Assembly (NCBI GenBank): GCA_003164415.1
Contig: PLTK01000148.1
Location: forward strand, 2,238-9,335
Direction of reading: 5' to 3'
DNA length: 7,098 bases
Source of the DNA: Methanobacterium sp.
GTDB taxonomy: Archaea > Methanobacteriota > Methanobacteria > Methanobacteriales > Methanobacteriaceae
Within the stretch, counting starts at the first letter, position 1, and every line of letters begins with the position of its first letter. The position numbers and the translations under genes are program-made. Shown here piece after piece: positions 5,824 through 7,098 of this stretch. Under the pieces are notes generated by a model. The model was not told the origin of the DNA. It saw only the letters and a program-made list of their open reading frames with translations, and made no database searches.

Positions 5824-5974
5824 CAATTCAAATTTCAGAATGTAGAATGTTATAATTCAAATTTTTTCGAATTTAAAGATCAAGTTCCTTATATGTGTAT
5901 TAAATACTCCTTATAGTAGATTATAAGTACTCGTATATTCATATGAAACATTGGAATAAAACAATTCATTATAA

Positions 5975-5982
5975 TTTATAGT
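5975..5982 (+). promoter_or_regulatory. Candidate TATA box for the small membrane protein gene
   Basis: The TTTATAGT stretch within ATAATTTATAGTAATTC is about 40 nt before the ATG at 6020. Transcription would start near 6003, leaving a leader of about 17 nt that carries a weak CGGA ribosome site. The same transcript could continue into tfe. Confidence 0.4.
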
Positions 5983-6019
5983 AATTCGGGACTTACATAC
6001 AAAAAAAAGCCGGAATAAT

Positions 6020-6196
6020 ATGAATTCAAAAATGTTATTTGAAAATTCTAAGACTTTTTATATTTCAGGACTTCTTCTAATTTTAATTGGATTAATACTT
6101 ATTAATATAGATTTAAACTTTTTAGATTATTCTTTACTAGGCGTAGGAATAGTATTATTAGTTTTAGGACTGAACGAAACTATAAAACCCTTTTAA
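6020..6196 (+). CDS. Small two-helix membrane protein, 58 aa, unrecognised
   Basis: A short complete ORF starts at ATG 6020, after a weak CGGA site, and ends at TAA 6194-6196. It begins MNSKMLFENSKTFYIS, followed by two hydrophobic segments: about 15-30 (containing GLLLILIGLILI) and about 38-52 (containing LLGVGIVLLVLGL), separated by a short acidic turn with NIDLNFLDYS. It ends ETIKPF. The GxxLILIGL and GVGIVLLVLG patterns are typical of small helical-hairpin membrane proteins. I do not recognise a family. It lies 123 nt upstream of tfe on the same strand and could share its transcript. The clean amphipathic/hydrophobic pattern and TATA spacing favour a real gene. Confidence 0.6.
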   Translation: MNSKMLFENSKTFYISGLLLILIGLILINIDLNFLDYSLLGVGIVLLVLGLNETIKPF

Positions 6197-6242
6197 GGCT
6201 ATTGACTGAGAAACAGGTGGAAACTGTGTAAAAAAGAATAAT

Positions 6243-6256
6243 AAAATTTATTTAAA
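6243..6256 (+). promoter_or_regulatory. Possible TATA element for tfe
   Basis: AAAATTTATTTAAA lies 64-77 nt before the tfe ATG. If used, transcription would start near 6275. It is weak, and tfe may instead be read from the promoter upstream of the small membrane gene. Two related motifs, CAGGTGGAAACTG (6214-6226) and CAGGTGTAAAACTG (6263-6276), flank it. Confidence 0.25.
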
Positions 6257-6319
6257 ATTTTCCAGGTGTAAAACTGAATAATTTGATATTATCGTTATTA
6301 TTTCAGAAAAGAGGTGTAC

Positions 6320-6847
6320 ATGCTAACCGATCCAATAGTTCAAGAGATATTAATCGATATAACTCATGATGAAGAAGGCAGTATTTCTGTTATTGAATGT
6401 ATATTATGTGGTGTAACATCTGATTTTGATATTGCCGAGAAAACAGGTATAAATTTAACAATTATTCGAAAAATTTTATATGAATTACACTCTGCAGGGA
6501 TTGCAACCTACAACCGAATAGAGGATCCCGAAAACACAGGCGACATATACAGCTGGAAATTTAAACAAGAAAGGATATGCGAAATTATTCAAACTAAATA
6601 TGTAAACATATTGGTAGAAATTGAAAAATCCATTAAATATGAAGAAGAAAACATGTTCTTTGTATGTAAATCCGATAATCACAGATATAAATTTGAAAAA
6701 GCAGCTGATCACAACTTTGAATGTCCTATATGTGGAGATTCTCTTGAACATCAAGATAATTCTAATATAATATTAGAACTTTTAAAGGAGAAAGAAGTTG
6801 TATCACACATGGTAAAATTAGATATTAACTCGTCAAATAGATACTAA
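6320..6847 (+). CDS. tfe: Archaeal transcription factor E, alpha subunit (TFE)
   Basis: TFE, the archaeal homologue of TFIIE-alpha, joins the TBP-TFB-RNA polymerase complex and helps open promoter DNA. The 175-aa product has the family order. A winged-helix domain is at about 1-85 (DPIVQEIL; IAEKTGINLTIIRKILYEL at 38-56, the recognition helix region; IYSWKF at 76-81). A charged, probably coiled linker spans 85-111, and a zinc ribbon region about 112-148 (EENMFFVC, FECPICG, LEHQDNS). Only three of the usual four cysteines are visible: C116, C135 and C138, with H121 as possible replacement ligand. The start is ATG 6320 rather than the GTG at 6314, because GAGGTG at 6311-6316 is the Shine-Dalgarno and contains that GTG; family members also begin near MLTDP. 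The tail after 150 is divergent. Confidence 0.93.
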   Translation: MLTDPIVQEILIDITHDEEGSISVIECILCGVTSDFDIAEKTGINLTIIRKILYELHSAGIATYNRIEDPENTGDIYSWKFKQERICEIIQTKYVNILVEIEKSIKYEEENMFFVCKSDNHRYKFEKAADHNFECPICGDSLEHQDNSNIILELLKEKEVVSHMVKLDINSSNRY

Positions 6848-6903
6848 AAAATTTTAGGAACATAATATATTGTTTAATCCTTAAAAGATTGGTAAATGAT
6901 ATG

Positions 6904-6986
6904 AATACCATTCTATTTAATTCTTATTTTCAACTAATCCTCTAAAATGGTATTTACAAGTTTTTATTGTATTGAATTTAATTTTT
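6904..6986 (+). terminator. Terminator region of tfe
   Basis: After the tfe stop, AATACCATT (6904-6912) pairs with AATGGTATT (6946-6954) to form a 9-bp stem with a 33-nt loop. It is followed by T5 at 6961-6965 and another T run at 6982-6986. The T-rich tracts alone could suffice for archaeal termination; the long loop makes the hairpin less sure. Confidence 0.4.
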
Positions 6987-6988
6987 CT

Positions 6989-7008
6989 AAAAAAAAAATA
7001 AAATATTT
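6989..7008 (-). terminator. U-tract terminator of the TspO gene
   Basis: On the minus strand, immediately after the TspO stop, T4 and then T10 (complement of A10 at 6989-6998) form a strong archaeal termination signal. It faces the tfe terminator in the convergent gap. Confidence 0.55.
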
Positions 7009-7098
7009 TTAAGGATTTAAAAGGAATACTGTGTAGTTTAAATATCCTGCAATGGTTACCCAGATCAGGTATGGAATTAATATTATAGCTGCAGGTTT
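7009..7098 (-). CDS. tspO: TspO/MBR family protein, C-terminal fragment (runs off right edge)
   Basis: The last 29 codons of a membrane protein read leftward from the window edge to TAA at 7009-7011. The visible end, AAIILIPYLIWVTIAGYLN then YTVFLLNP, matches the fifth helix of the tryptophan-rich TspO/MBR (translocator protein) family, which ends in a PYL-WV-FA-LN-I-LN pattern. These five-helix proteins bind porphyrins and related ligands; their role in methanogens is not settled. Only the C-terminus is visible, so the ligand-pocket residues cannot be checked. The gene converges on tfe and is not part of its operon. Confidence 0.78.
   Translation of the reverse strand, partial: KPAAIILIPYLIWVTIAGYLNYTVFLLNP

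Larger units (their letters stand above)
5578..6019. other. Divergent promoter region, 442 nt
   Basis: No gene is seen between the permease (leftward) and the small membrane protein (rightward). The region holds one TATA candidate for each direction, three TTATTGATT-type motifs, two copies of AATTCAAATTT (5825-5835 and 5854-5864), and an imperfectly isolated dyad CTTATA-GTAGAT-TATAAG (5910-5927). It is very AT-rich, so many short repeats are expected. Confidence 0.45.

Noticed and set aside
6314..6319. GTG at 6314 as the start of tfe
   Set aside because: The GTG is part of the GAGGTG Shine-Dalgarno; ATG 6320 fits the family N-terminus.
6485..6754. 89-codon minus-strand frame rich in Phe, Tyr and Val
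   Set aside because: Antisense to tfe; its apparent hydrophobicity is the complement of Lys/Glu-rich codons, not a membrane protein.

Overview
The window reads as chromosomal DNA of a methanogenic archaeon, most likely of the order Methanobacteriales (Methanobacterium-like). Evidence: an archaeal transcription factor E gene; an adhesin-like surface protein built from Chlamydia-type polymorphic repeats, chitobiase-like repeats and Ig-like domains; TATA-type rather than bacterial -35/-10 promoters; GAGGT or GGAG Shine-Dalgarno (SD) sites; U-tract terminators; and very AT-rich intergenic DNA. The taxonomic call is inferred from gene content, not from a marker-gene search.

Layout, left to right. 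(1) 1-1075, minus strand: a polyphosphate operon. A short Ppx/GppA phosphatase is followed with zero spacing by the start of polyphosphate kinase (ppk1), which runs off the left edge. (2) 1076-1635: AT-rich spacer with the likely ppx promoter, a doubtful 40-codon ORF and a 15-bp palindrome. (3) 1636-3311, minus strand: a secreted adhesin-like gene that appears broken by three frameshifts, one in the signal peptide and two in the C-terminal half. (4) 3312-3724: its regulatory region, with TATA candidates, two operator-like palindromes and an isolated C7 tract, plus the terminator of the next operon. (5) 3725-5577, minus strand: a two-gene MacB/FtsX-type ABC transporter, permease then ATPase. 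(6) 5578-6019: divergent promoter region with repeated AT-rich motifs. (7) 6020-6196, plus strand: an unrecognised 58-aa two-helix membrane protein. (8) 6320-6847, plus strand: tfe, the alpha subunit of archaeal TFE. (9) 7009-7098, minus strand: the C-terminus of a TspO/MBR membrane protein, convergent with tfe and separated from it by a terminator-rich gap.

The genes do not form one pathway. Ppk makes polyphosphate and Ppx hydrolyses it, so coupled translation would set their ratio. The ABC pair would export, extract or remodel an envelope substrate. TFE helps open promoters. I found no CRISPR array, tRNA, rRNA, transposase or phage gene, and no convincing new multi-gene system. The items most worth a second look are the multiply frameshifted adhesin and its regulatory region, the incomplete cysteine set in the TFE zinc ribbon, and the small membrane protein upstream of tfe.
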